Part shown: in pieces, positions 32,655 through 41,196 of the stretch
Layout of the letters: every line of letters starts with the position of its first letter
Position numbering within the stretch: the stretch's first letter is position 1
Source of the DNA: Entomortierella parvispora
Lineage: Eukaryota > Mortierellomycota > Mortierellomycetes > Mortierellales > Mortierellaceae
Reading direction: 5' to 3'
NCBI GenBank assembly: GCA_963573315.1
Contig: OY752143.1
Coordinates: 124,001 to 188,000 of the forward strand
Length of the DNA stretch: 64,000 nt
Notes under the pieces: generated by a model
What the model saw: the letters and a program-made list of their open reading frames with translations, nothing else
What the model was told of the DNA's origin: nothing
The model's database searches: none
Made by a program: the position numbers and the translations under genes

Positions 32655-34810
32655 CTATTCCTCGTCCCAGACCTCGATCCGACTACTGAGTGCTCGCTTT
32701 CCTTCGGCAATCAGACTGTTCAATTGGGCCTCCATTCTCAAAAATGCCTCGTCGCTGTCCTCTGTTCCTGTATTGGGCCGCACTGGCATGGATGGGCTGC
32801 GGTTGTGTCCGGAATGAGGCGATTGGTAGAACCCTCCAGAAGACGAAAACGAAGCTCTGGATCGGTACGACCTTGGAGTCTTGGCTTTGTGATAAACCGG
32901 AGCCCCGTTCCGTCCTGATCTCCCCAGTGTTCCAGAGGAACCATAGGTGCGAAGAGGACGCGGGGTGTTGTTGGTAGATATATCCATTTGCTAAAGAAAA
33001 GAATAAAAGAACGCAATAGAGAGTGTCGACAACGGGGGGCGCCCTGAATCAGTTTCGTAATCATGATCCCACTACGCTCTTTTCCCATCTTTCTCCAAAT
33101 GACGGATCATGGGCGCTGCAGGCTCCTTTGATCTCTGCCACAGATTTCATCCGACTACGTTTCCCCAACATTGTCGAAAATACCGACGTCAAGAACCTGT
33201 CGCGCGTCACTTACCAAGGCTAATTTCTCTTCCATGGGGTCCTCGTCCAACGCCTTGGATACGTCCTCTTGAGATCGGGTGTCAACATCTAATGACGATG
33301 CAGACGACGCTTGTTTAGAGTGATGGGCACTGTTGCTACTGCTGGTTGGACTGCTGCCACTGGTATTGTCCGCCCCTAGTTTTCCTTTTCCTGTGAGAAG
33401 TTGGTACGCTGACAACGCTACTGCTCCTGTAAAGATTACCGTCTCCACTGCTGCGTCTAAAAGCATGGATGCCGTGGAGCGCATTCGCTTCTTGGGTGGT
33501 TCCGATGCATAGGTTCTGCCCAAACCCCCGAGGTCACCATCGTCATCCATGTCAATATCATCTTCATGTCGACGACCACGAGGTATACCGTAGCCAGTGG
33601 ATGTTGAGGCTGTCCTTGTAGTCGATACTCCTGTTACTGCTGAAGACATTGGATCCTCCGAACCCGGGTGTGCCTCGTCCATTTCAGGTCTGAACTGCGG
33701 GAATCCAAAACGATGGATGCCTTTGGTGGCACGTCCTGGCTTGGGTCCATGATGAACTATGGACATGGGCGAGTCAGACGAGGCGTTTGGATGATGGCTA
33801 TACGTACAAGATGAATGGTGTCGTTGTTGCCGACTGAAGGTCCCTGGCTGGCAAAGAGCCGAACATGACATTGTCTTTGTCCGACGGGAAGAGATCGAAA
33901 AATCATCCGTTTCAAAAGACGACGACGACATTGCAGAGTCTGAAAACATTGACGCCGACAATTGCAGGGGTGGTCCTTTTGGAGAGGCCCTTGGCCACTT
34001 CGGCGACGAAGACGCTCCAAGAGTTGCTGCTGCCGCCTGAGACGCGCCACGGGGCGATCCAGCAATATCACTAGCTGTGGTGAAATCGCGGGTAAGGGCC
34101 GCTGTGGGACTTCCTGAACGAAAAGGAGATGAGGGACTGGCGAGACCGTCTCTACCATTGGAGGATCGATATTGAAAAGAGGACGAGTTGCTGGGATAAA
34201 GGGACAAGGGGGAAGGTCGCAGCCTCTGTCCTCCTGAGCCACTGTTGTTGCTCTGCTGACTTGATGGGGTCGATGGTTTAAACAACGGAAAGTGTGTTGA
34301 GGCCACAGTGGTGGGCGAAAGTGGGCATGTGGGTGACTGAAGGGCAGAGGACGAAAGGTCTGCAGGACTAGGGAGTAATGCAGAAGGCGTCACTGGAGAA
34401 GGATAGGTATTATCTGGGTTTTGGAGGGCCATAGAAAGTTCCTCTGAAAGAGTTTTTGGTGGAGGAGGGCGACGTCGGCTACCAAAGTAGCTGGTAGAAT
34501 ATGAGGATCTGTAATGAAAAGAATCGTGGCCGCTTCCACGGCTATAAGTAGAGGGAAAAGTGGATGAAGAAGGGGCAACAGCATCTGTGGACGAGGATGA
34601 GTTCAGCTTTGAGATTGAGCGCTTGTGGTTGACAGGGGTGGATGCAGAGTTGGGGTGAGAAGGAGGAGAGGGTACCACCGTTTGGTGGTGAAGATCATGA
34701 TGCGGCATAGACGACGACGAACGGCTAAAGTCTCTAGAGTGTGAGTGCAAGTCTGGATAGGCCAGCCAGGGCTCGTCTTCACGCTGTTGAAAAGAACGTT
34801 TGGAGGTCAT
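32655..34810 (-). CDS. Unrecognised Ser-rich protein with a hydrophobic helix, 643 aa
   Basis: Minus strand, exons 34810-33215 and 32990-32655, with a phase-0 intron (GTAAGTGACG donor, TTCTTTAG acceptor). Most of the protein is Ser/Pro/Arg-rich and probably disordered. Near residue 453 there is one hydrophobic stretch (AAVETVIFTGAVALSAYQLL) preceded by KKRMRS, which may be a membrane anchor. The last 40 residues, encoded by exon 2, look structured (AFLRMEAQLNSLIAEGKRAL, then an acidic end) and may form a conserved helical tail. The function is unknown. Many SP and RS sites suggest phosphorylation. The transposon lies about 630 bp upstream of its start. Confidence 0.7.
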
Positions 34811-35437
34811 GAAGAGTTGGTATGCGAGAGACAGATGAAGAAAGAAGGAATGACGAAGGAGCAGATGCTATGAAGAGGATGAATGAGTGCACCAAGAGCA
34901 AAGTAAAAAAGGGGAGAGAGGAAATGAGACAGCGAAGAAAGAGCGAAATGGAGGACGACTGTATTTTTTTTTTGTTGTTGTTGTTGTTATTGCTACCGTG
35001 GTCGACACAATGATGATGACGGTGTGGGTGGAAAGAGAGCAAGAGAGAGAGAGAGAGAAAGTCAGAAAGAAGAGGAGCGAGAGGACGAGGCATGTGGCCG
35101 TGCTCTCGTGCGAGCGAGGAGAAGAGGGATGCATTCCAAGTGAGTGTGTGCCTGCGTGCCTGTTGTGCCTGTCTGTGCCTGTGCTGTGCACACACGCAGC
35201 GGACGGCGGGTGGAGGGAGGGAGAACAAGAGAGGCAAGAGAGGCAAGAGAGGCGAGATCGAGGGATGCAAAAGCACCCCTGCCCTTTGGGAACACGGAAA
35301 AAGAGGGTCGCGTTCACTCGCACCGTCTCACCTGCAGCAACGCGCGTACAAAAAGTGGCTGTCCCTGTCTCTGTCAGACACAAGCACAAGCAAGTGGGGC
35401 TGGGCAGGGACATGGGCATAAATAATAAATAATAAAT
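34811..35437 (-). other. GA-rich upstream region of the Ser-rich gene, up to the transposon
   Basis: On the minus strand this is a C/T-rich leader with a GAGAGAGAGA run near 35041-35060 and a TTG repeat near 34974-34988. The right end becomes A/T-rich (AAATAATAAATAAT), which is where the transposon inserted. I see no gene in it. Confidence 0.6.
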
Positions 35438-35439
35438 TA

Positions 35440-35458
35440 TTGTGCCTTTCATCTGAAA
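35440..35458 (+). repeat. Left terminal inverted repeat
   Basis: Pairs with 37995-38013 with three transition mismatches. A TA dinucleotide lies immediately outside. Confidence 0.8.
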
Positions 35459-35595
35459 GTGACCCACTGATTATATTGTATTCCCATGGGTAAGTTATTC
35501 CGACCCAAAATATTATGAGCAGTCACATAATTATTCTGACGAATAAAAAAAAAAAAAAGAAAGATTGAAGGAAAGAAACTCTTTCCCCTGCATCC

Positions 35596-36576
35596 ATGTC
35601 GACAACTCGTTCATCCTCCCCTTCTCCTCCAGCCGCTCTTTCTCCGTCTCCCCAAGCCTCTCTCTCTCCTCCTGGCTCTCCTACTGGCAGTGCACCGTTG
35701 TCAGATGATGATGACGATGGTCTCCCCGAGGAACTTACAATTCAATTGAATCTTCGAAAACTTCCAGCACTTGCAGCTCATAACCGGAAACTTAACGACT
35801 TGCCTGATCCACCTCCGTGGAAACACAGCTGTAGACGGGATTCATATCACTTGCTGTGCGCACGAATTCGGGAATGCATCCCGACTCGTCTCCCTGGAGT
35901 ACGCTGGCCACTTGATGCACAGCCATATGTTAAACCCTCCAAGCATGCCTCGGCGAAACTTTTCCAGCTACTGGACGAACAAAATTATTTGGACGCACTT
36001 GGACGAGCATATCGCATGGAGCTAAAACGTGGAATTCGTCCCGACAAGATTCTTGTTCACATCTTTGCTTACCTACAATATCCGGAAGCTCGCACAGTAC
36101 CAGCAGGGACAGGAGGCACTGGATCAACAATCCAACGGGCTACAGCACCGCGGAAGGCAGCAGCTTGTCAGCGGATTCAGCAAGCAGTGGAGCAAGGGCA
36201 GCTGACTGAGCCTGGGCCAATCACGCAGATTCTTCTCACTCAAAGACTTGCTCAGGATGTGCGATTGCCCGATCCAGACGAACCTCTTCAAATCCCAGCC
36301 ACAGCGACGTTCGTCCAAGCACAGCACTTGGATGCACAGCGAGCGCAGTATGATAAAAGAAGGCAAGAGCAAGAGGCATTGGATGGGGCAACCTACAAAC
36401 GGATAAGGATCAGAATTCAGGACGCGGTACATACACTGGATGTGGATGTAGAAAGCTTAAGGATCGCTCTGAATCTTCCTCATTATGGCTTGGATGGACT
36501 TGGTCGACTTCAGCAAGTCGATCTTCCTCGCCCACAGGAGGACATGGATGATGTTGATCATGCCGATTCTGACTGA
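35596..36576 (+). CDS. Transposon-borne accessory protein of unknown function, 326 aa
   Basis: Intact single-exon gene inside the DD34E element. The N-terminal 40 residues are Ser/Pro-rich, followed by a DDDDD patch. The middle (about 45-170) looks folded, with WKHSCRRDSYHLLCARIREC, LLDEQNYLDALGRAYRMELK and KILVHIFAYLQYPEA. After a Gly/Thr linker comes a Gln/Arg-rich helical region (about 190-285) and an acidic tail. I see no DNA-binding, nuclease or RNase H motif. It is convergent with the transposase and ends 38 bp from it, which places it as cargo or as a helper/regulator of transposition. That it is intact suggests it is maintained by selection. It could also be a captured host gene fragment. 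Confidence 0.7.
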   Translation: MSTTRSSSPSPPAALSPSPQASLSPPGSPTGSAPLSDDDDDGLPEELTIQLNLRKLPALAAHNRKLNDLPDPPPWKHSCRRDSYHLLCARIRECIPTRLPGVRWPLDAQPYVKPSKHASAKLFQLLDEQNYLDALGRAYRMELKRGIRPDKILVHIFAYLQYPEARTVPAGTGGTGSTIQRATAPRKAAACQRIQQAVEQGQLTEPGPITQILLTQRLAQDVRLPDPDEPLQIPATATFVQAQHLDAQRAQYDKRRQEQEALDGATYKRIRIRIQDAVHTLDVDVESLRIALNLPHYGLDGLGRLQQVDLPRPQEDMDDVDHADSD

Positions 36577-36614
36577 GTCTGCTTTATTATGATATTATGA
36601 ACAACATAAGACGA

Positions 36615-37715
36615 TCATGCGCCGAAATTGTCCTCTCTCAACCCATCAGCCTCATATCCGCAATGTGAAAACAAATTGACTGCCAAGGACTGCCTACTAG
36701 CACATGCTTTGAGTGCAAGGTCCAGAACGAGCTCTGGTGTCTTACCGAAGACAAGATTTGCGTTCTTTAAAATAAAGCGTTTTGACAAAGAGAAGCCAAC
36801 TTCGATCGGGTTCAGCTGGGGTGAATAGGGAGGAAGAAAGATGAGAAAAGCCCCTCGACTCTCAATGGCCTCTCTAAACTCACTATACATATGAATGCGA
36901 GCATTGTCTATGATCACGATGGAGTTTGGCATAGGGTATGGTTGCAGGTGAGGTAAGATCTTGTTGACAAACGCGTCATGAAAAGATTGACGCGTAAATG
37001 TTCCTGTAGTGAATTCCCATGCAAGGAAACCTTTGTGATTGAGAGCTGCCAATGCCGAAACACGTATCCCACGCGAGAAAGGGAGATTAACGATCGCTGC
37101 GGTGTTGATAGCGGACCATGCATACTGTCTTAATGATGCTCGTCCATCCTTGCTTGTCTCATCGATAAACACCAGCTGCTCTGGGAAAAGGTATAGCTCC
37201 TCCAAGTTCTGCTTGAAAGCCTTGATTTCCTCTGGGTTTGACTCTCGAGCTCGCTTCTGCAGCTTTTTTCTTGTCAATTGAAGGTCTTGTCGCAAGGCAC
37301 GGCAAATCGTAGGAATAGAAACGTTTTCTTGCGTCGGAAATTCTTCCCTGATTGCCTCTTGTAGTTCCTCAAGAAAGAAGCAAGGATGATCGCTAGCGTA
37401 GGACTTGACAAACTGCAGTACTTCCTGAGGCCATCGAGATTTGCACCTGCGAGTGTGCTCGACGTGAACGTTGCCTGTTTCATTGAAGTGTTCTATTAAA
37501 AAAAATGAGTGACTGAGAAATTGTAATTTGGCGACTTTGCTCCATCGTTGCTTACTGCTCCATTGCTTCAATGTGGACTGAGAAATGCTCAAAATCACCG
37601 ATACAACATACCGGGGCATTCCCATAATGTTGTAGAGGGTGATAGCGCGCCATCGAAGATCATCCGAGAACGTCATTTGGGGGTGAGAGAAAGGATTATG
37701 AAAGTACTCACTCAT
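36615..37715 (-). CDS. DD34E transposase (IS630/Tc1 type)
   Basis: Cuts and rejoins transposon ends. Minus strand, exons 37715-37556 and 37492-36615 (345 aa). The 63-nt intron (GTAAGC, TTTAATAG) keeps the frame and has no stop, so unspliced RNA is also translatable. Removing it gives LKQWSKHFNETGNV, the usual helix-turn-helix spacing. The N-terminal HTH region begins at TFSDDLRWRAITLYN. The catalytic triad is Asp in VFIDETS, Asp in IVIIDNARIH and Glu in QLNPIE, with exactly 34 residues between the last two. Alternative in-frame ATGs at 37760 and 37784 lie inside a perfect inverted repeat, so I prefer 37715. No disabling change is seen. Confidence 0.88.
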   Translation of the reverse strand: MSEYFHNPFSHPQMTFSDDLRWRAITLYNIMGMPRYVVSVILSISQSTLKQWSSKQRWSKVAKLQFLSHSFFLIEHFNETGNVHVEHTRRCKSRWPQEVLQFVKSYASDHPCFFLEELQEAIREEFPTQENVSIPTICRALRQDLQLTRKKLQKRARESNPEEIKAFKQNLEELYLFPEQLVFIDETSKDGRASLRQYAWSAINTAAIVNLPFSRGIRVSALAALNHKGFLAWEFTTGTFTRQSFHDAFVNKILPHLQPYPMPNSIVIIDNARIHMYSEFREAIESRGAFLIFLPPYSPQLNPIEVGFSLSKRFILKNANLVFGKTPELVLDLALKACASRQSLAVNLFSHCGYEADGLREDNFGA

Positions 37716-37736
37716 GTCCGCGTATTTATATACCTG

Positions 37737-37812
37737 CCCAACGAATATTGTATTACTCATCTTTTTGACCTTATGAATGGACAAAAAGATGAGTAATACA
37801 ATATTCGTTGGG
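37737..37812. repeat. Perfect 31-bp inverted repeat with 14-nt loop at the transposase 5' end
   Basis: Arms 37737-37767 and 37782-37812 are exactly complementary over 31 bp (the left arm starts CCCAACGAATATTG), with loop 37768-37781. It lies directly upstream of the preferred transposase start, so it would be in the 5' UTR or the extreme N-terminal codons and could fold as a strong RNA hairpin or extrude as a cruciform. Confidence 0.9.
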
Positions 37813-37994
37813 GAAGATTATGTTATCATCACTCTTCTGGCACTAGCAACGTGTTGCTTCACGGTGTAAACTGGATGTGAGTGTATAATATGCTTGCAGG
37901 GGCATTGTTTTTAAACGGAGACGAACTTTAATTATACACGGTGGCTTAGATATCCCCAACATTTTAAAGTCATGATAACTGCTCAATTTATTTT

Positions 37995-38013
37995 TTTTAG
38001 GTGAAAAGCACAA
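37995..38013 (-). repeat. Right terminal inverted repeat
   Basis: Mate of 35440-35458. TA follows at 38014-38015. Confidence 0.8.
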
Positions 38014-38015
38014 TA

Positions 38016-38322
38016 TATTAAATAATAAATAATAGCAAACAAGCAATCCAGGATAAAAATAATTCCCACATTCTTTCATTCGCCGCCCTTTCTGTCCGTT
38101 GGTTTGTTTCGTTTGTTCGTTTGTTCGTTTGTTCGTTCGCTCGTTCGTTCGTTCGTTCGTCTCTGCTCGAGTGAGAGCAGTGGGGAAAGAAAAAGGCTGA
38201 CTCCTTTTTCTTCCTCACTTCCACCGCTGATCGCCTCTTCTCTTCTTCCTTTCTTTCCTTCCTTCCTCGCAATCACTCTCATCCCCACCATCCCCTTTCC
38301 TCCCTCTGTTTCACCTCCCTCA
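38016..38322 (+). other. Upstream region of GTP cyclohydrolase gene with TTCG microsatellite
   Basis: Only about 300 bp separate the transposon from the FOL2 start codon. A GTTTGTTC/TTCG repeat fills about 38101-38160, and a C/T-rich leader follows (38220-38320). Confidence 0.65.
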
Positions 38323-40042
38323 ATGACCTCCTCCGACAACACCGTCAACAACATCGTGCCAAAGATCGCCGCTGATCAAGTCCAGTATGTCCATGTCTTT
38401 TCTCCTTCTGCTCATCCCCCGCTTATTCTTATTCTCTCCGCTCTCTTCCCAGCGAGGCAAACCTCTCCAACCCCCAACACCCCGACACCACCTCGGGCGT
38501 CAACCCAACCAACCAACCTCGGACCCGAATCCACTCTCCACGTTGCTTCCCTTTTTTTTATTTCTTTTTAATACTCTCCTTGTCCGTCTGGTCATGGAGT
38601 AAATTGTCTTTGCTCATCCATCCAGATCAGCAACTTTTTTTTTTCTTTTCTTCTTTGCTGATATCAGTTGATTTCCCACGGCTCAGCAAACAGCGCAACC
38701 TAACATGACGCCCTTCTGCCTAGGCTGCTGCAACCTACTGCACGACAGGCTATCCTTAACCATGCTTTGACTGGTCACTCCCATAGCCCCGGACGTAGCT
38801 ACCTCCAAGCAGAGTCCCCCGAGCGCCGTTGCGCTTCCCCGATCGACTTTGACGGTCTCAGCTTCCCCAGTAACGTTCATGACTCGATCACTCTGCGCAG
38901 TTGCCCCCCTTTCCCTGTGTGTGTGTGTGCACCGACTTGTTGAAATCACAAAAGATTCTGACTCAACTTGAACTCTTGACTACATCTGTAGGCATCGGCG
39001 CTCGTGAACGCCGTGAGGACACAGAGGAGAGCCGTGCAGCAAGGATCGAAAAGATTTCTGGAGCTGTTCGCACAATTCTCGAGTGCATTGGAGAGGACCC
39101 CAACCGCGAAGGTCTCCTCAAGACTCCTGAGCGTTATGCCAAGGCACTCATGTTCTTTTCAAAGGGATACGAGGAGAGTGTCACCCGTAAGTCCCTTGTC
39201 CCTTGAAAGGAATGAAAAAAAAAACGAAATCGAGTCACCGGTTAAACTTGGACTGACCAATAATTGCTCGACGACCCTGGTCTTCTGTAGATCTTATGAA
39301 CAAAGCTCTATTCCAAGAAGGTAACGCATCACTAGAAACGAGCTTTTTCTTTTTTTTTTTTGCTTTGTTCGCCAAAACTTGACTACATTGAGGAAAAGAG
39401 GTGAGATCTAACTGTGTATACAACTACTCTTTGATACAGATCACGACGAGATGGTGATTGTCAAGAACATTGATGTTTTCTCGCTCTGCGAGCACCACAT
39501 GGTTCCCTTCACTGGCAAGGTAAAACATTGCACATGGGGACTCAAAACATTCTATGGAGGAGTCACCCATTCGACTCTGGGCAAACAGTCGAATTCGGGC
39601 TTACAAATTTCACTTTACACAATTGCCTATTTAGATTCATATCGGCTATATTCCTCAGAACGGCAAGGTTGTTGGTTTGAGCAAGATTGCGCGTCTTGCT
39701 GAGATGTTCAGTCGTCGTCTTCAAGTTCAGGAACGTCTTACTAAGCAAGTTGCCATGGCATTGCAAGAGTTGTTGAGCCCTCAGGGTGTTGCTGTCGTTA
39801 TGGAGGCTAGGTAACGAATCTACTGACCCTTGGTGTTACGCTTTGCTATAAGATTCTTATTTCCTCAAGCGAATGACTGACCTTCTCAATTACCTGTTTC
39901 ATATAGCCATTTCTGCATGGTGATGCGCGGCGTTCAAAAGCCTGGCAGTCAGACCATTACAAGCTCCATGTTTGGTTGCTTCCGCGACCACGCAAAGACA
40001 AGGGAAGAGTTCCTGTCTTTGATCAGACGCAATGGCATCTAA
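38323..40042 (+). CDS. FOL2: GTP cyclohydrolase I
   Basis: Converts GTP to 7,8-dihydroneopterin triphosphate plus formate, the first step of folate and tetrahydrobiopterin synthesis, in the cytosol. Seven exons: 38323-38384, 38724-38869, 38992-39186, 39291-39320 (30 nt), 39440-39519, 39635-39810 and 39907-40042 (274 aa). The N-terminal extension is variable until [16 protein letters not shown], followed by [19 protein letters not shown]. Zinc ligands are Cys161 and His164 in [10 protein letters not shown] and Cys233 in [11 protein letters not shown]. The C-terminus ends in [13 protein letters not shown], as usual. Reading phase at exon 2 confirms that this exon is real ([10 protein letters not shown]...). 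All catalytic residues I know of are present. A transposon is inserted about 300 bp upstream. Confidence 0.95.
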
Positions 40043-41196
40043 GCGCCAAGGAGTGGCTATTGCCGATCAATCGAGCCATCTATCTTCACTATTTTCTTTC
40101 ACTATCAGCAGATACCCAGCCCTGGATGTATCCTTTCCACACTTCCACTACAATCTCAACCAATTCGACAAACGCGGTCAACAAACATTGTCCTCGCCTC
40201 CTGTCCTTGTGATTACTTTGATAATCCTGACGGACTGTCCGGCTCGATGACTGACATGTTCGTTCGTTAATGTTGTATTGATACAAACTTGTACGACGCC
40301 TATCTTTTTTATTTTGCTCATTCCTCAGTTTGTTCGCGGCTTAGCGCTTCATAGACTCTGTATTCATACCTCTAGTTCACATTTTATAAACACGCAATCG
40401 TTCGCCCTAGGCCGTACAAACCACCTTGGGTTTTTTGTGTGGATGGAAATGTGGACCAGCGGCATGGGTGATTCCGTTCTAGGAATGTTTGGAATCTCTG
40501 CCTGAAAATGCATCACAAACAAAAAAAAAAAAAAGGATACTCGAGCCACGACTTTTGTGCTGTTCTTCCGGGGGGGAGCATTGTCCTTGTGGCACAGGCA
40601 CATCCCTGTCCCAAGGATCGAGCACAGGACATCGAGGAAGGCGCATCATCCCATTCCTGCAAAAAAATAGTGCAAGGGACCTCACCTTCGCCCAACATGT
40701 TCTTGGCCACCGGTCTTGCTCAGTCGAAATCACAAAAAGGGTCGTCGAGAATCTGTCCTTCTGCTTCCTTCTCTTCTCCTCTTTCCTCTTTTTTTTTGTT
40801 CTCTCTTTCCTCTCCTGATTTTTCAAGCCCGTCTTTTGCCCATCTGCACTCAACATCTTTTTATTTGTTTTTGTATATACCTTCGTTTCTACCTCCCTAT
40901 CTCTCCATCGCCTTTGACTGACTCGATTTGCCTGGTACCCTGTTCCGTCTCTTGCCGTAATTCATCAGATCGCTTGTTCCATCCAGAAAGTCGCTTACCA
41001 TCATATCCCTGTCGCACAAGTTCCCACTCCCTGTCTTCGTGTCGCTCTCAAACCCCTGGAAAGGAAAACCCCTACCCCTACAAAAGGACGTTCACCCGGA
41101 AAGAAAAAAAATCGCGTTCACACCGACTCTCCACGCAACTTTACATCACGTTTGCTCCTCGACAAACCCTTTATCTCAAACCGCTCTTTATCCACA
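40043..41196 (+). other. 3' flank of FOL2 and C/T-rich leader of the Pumilio gene
   Basis: Contains A-rich and C/T-rich simple sequence (A13 near 40520; pyrimidine-rich from 40750). No gene is recognised. Open frames on both strands are composition-driven. Confidence 0.6.

Larger units (their letters stand above)
35440..38013. mobile_element. Tc1/IS630-type (DD34E) DNA transposon, 2,574 bp, with two convergent genes
   Basis: The ends are imperfect 19-bp inverted repeats: TTGTGCCTTTCATCTGAAA at the left and, read inward from the right, TTGTGCTTTTCACCTAAAA (16 of 19 identical). Each end is flanked by TA (35438-35439 and 38014-38015), the target duplication typical of Tc1/mariner/IS630 elements. 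Inside are a plus-strand gene of unknown function (35596-36576) and a minus-strand DD34E transposase (36615-37715), whose stop codons are 38 bp apart. A subterminal word GAGCAGTYA recurs at both ends in inverted orientation. Both genes look intact, so the copy may be recent. Both flanks are the same A/T-rich AAATAAT-type sequence. Confidence 0.85.

Noticed and set aside
38101-38160. Possible CRISPR-like repeat array
   Set aside because: It is a simple TTCG/GTTT microsatellite without unique spacers. No CRISPR array is present in the window.
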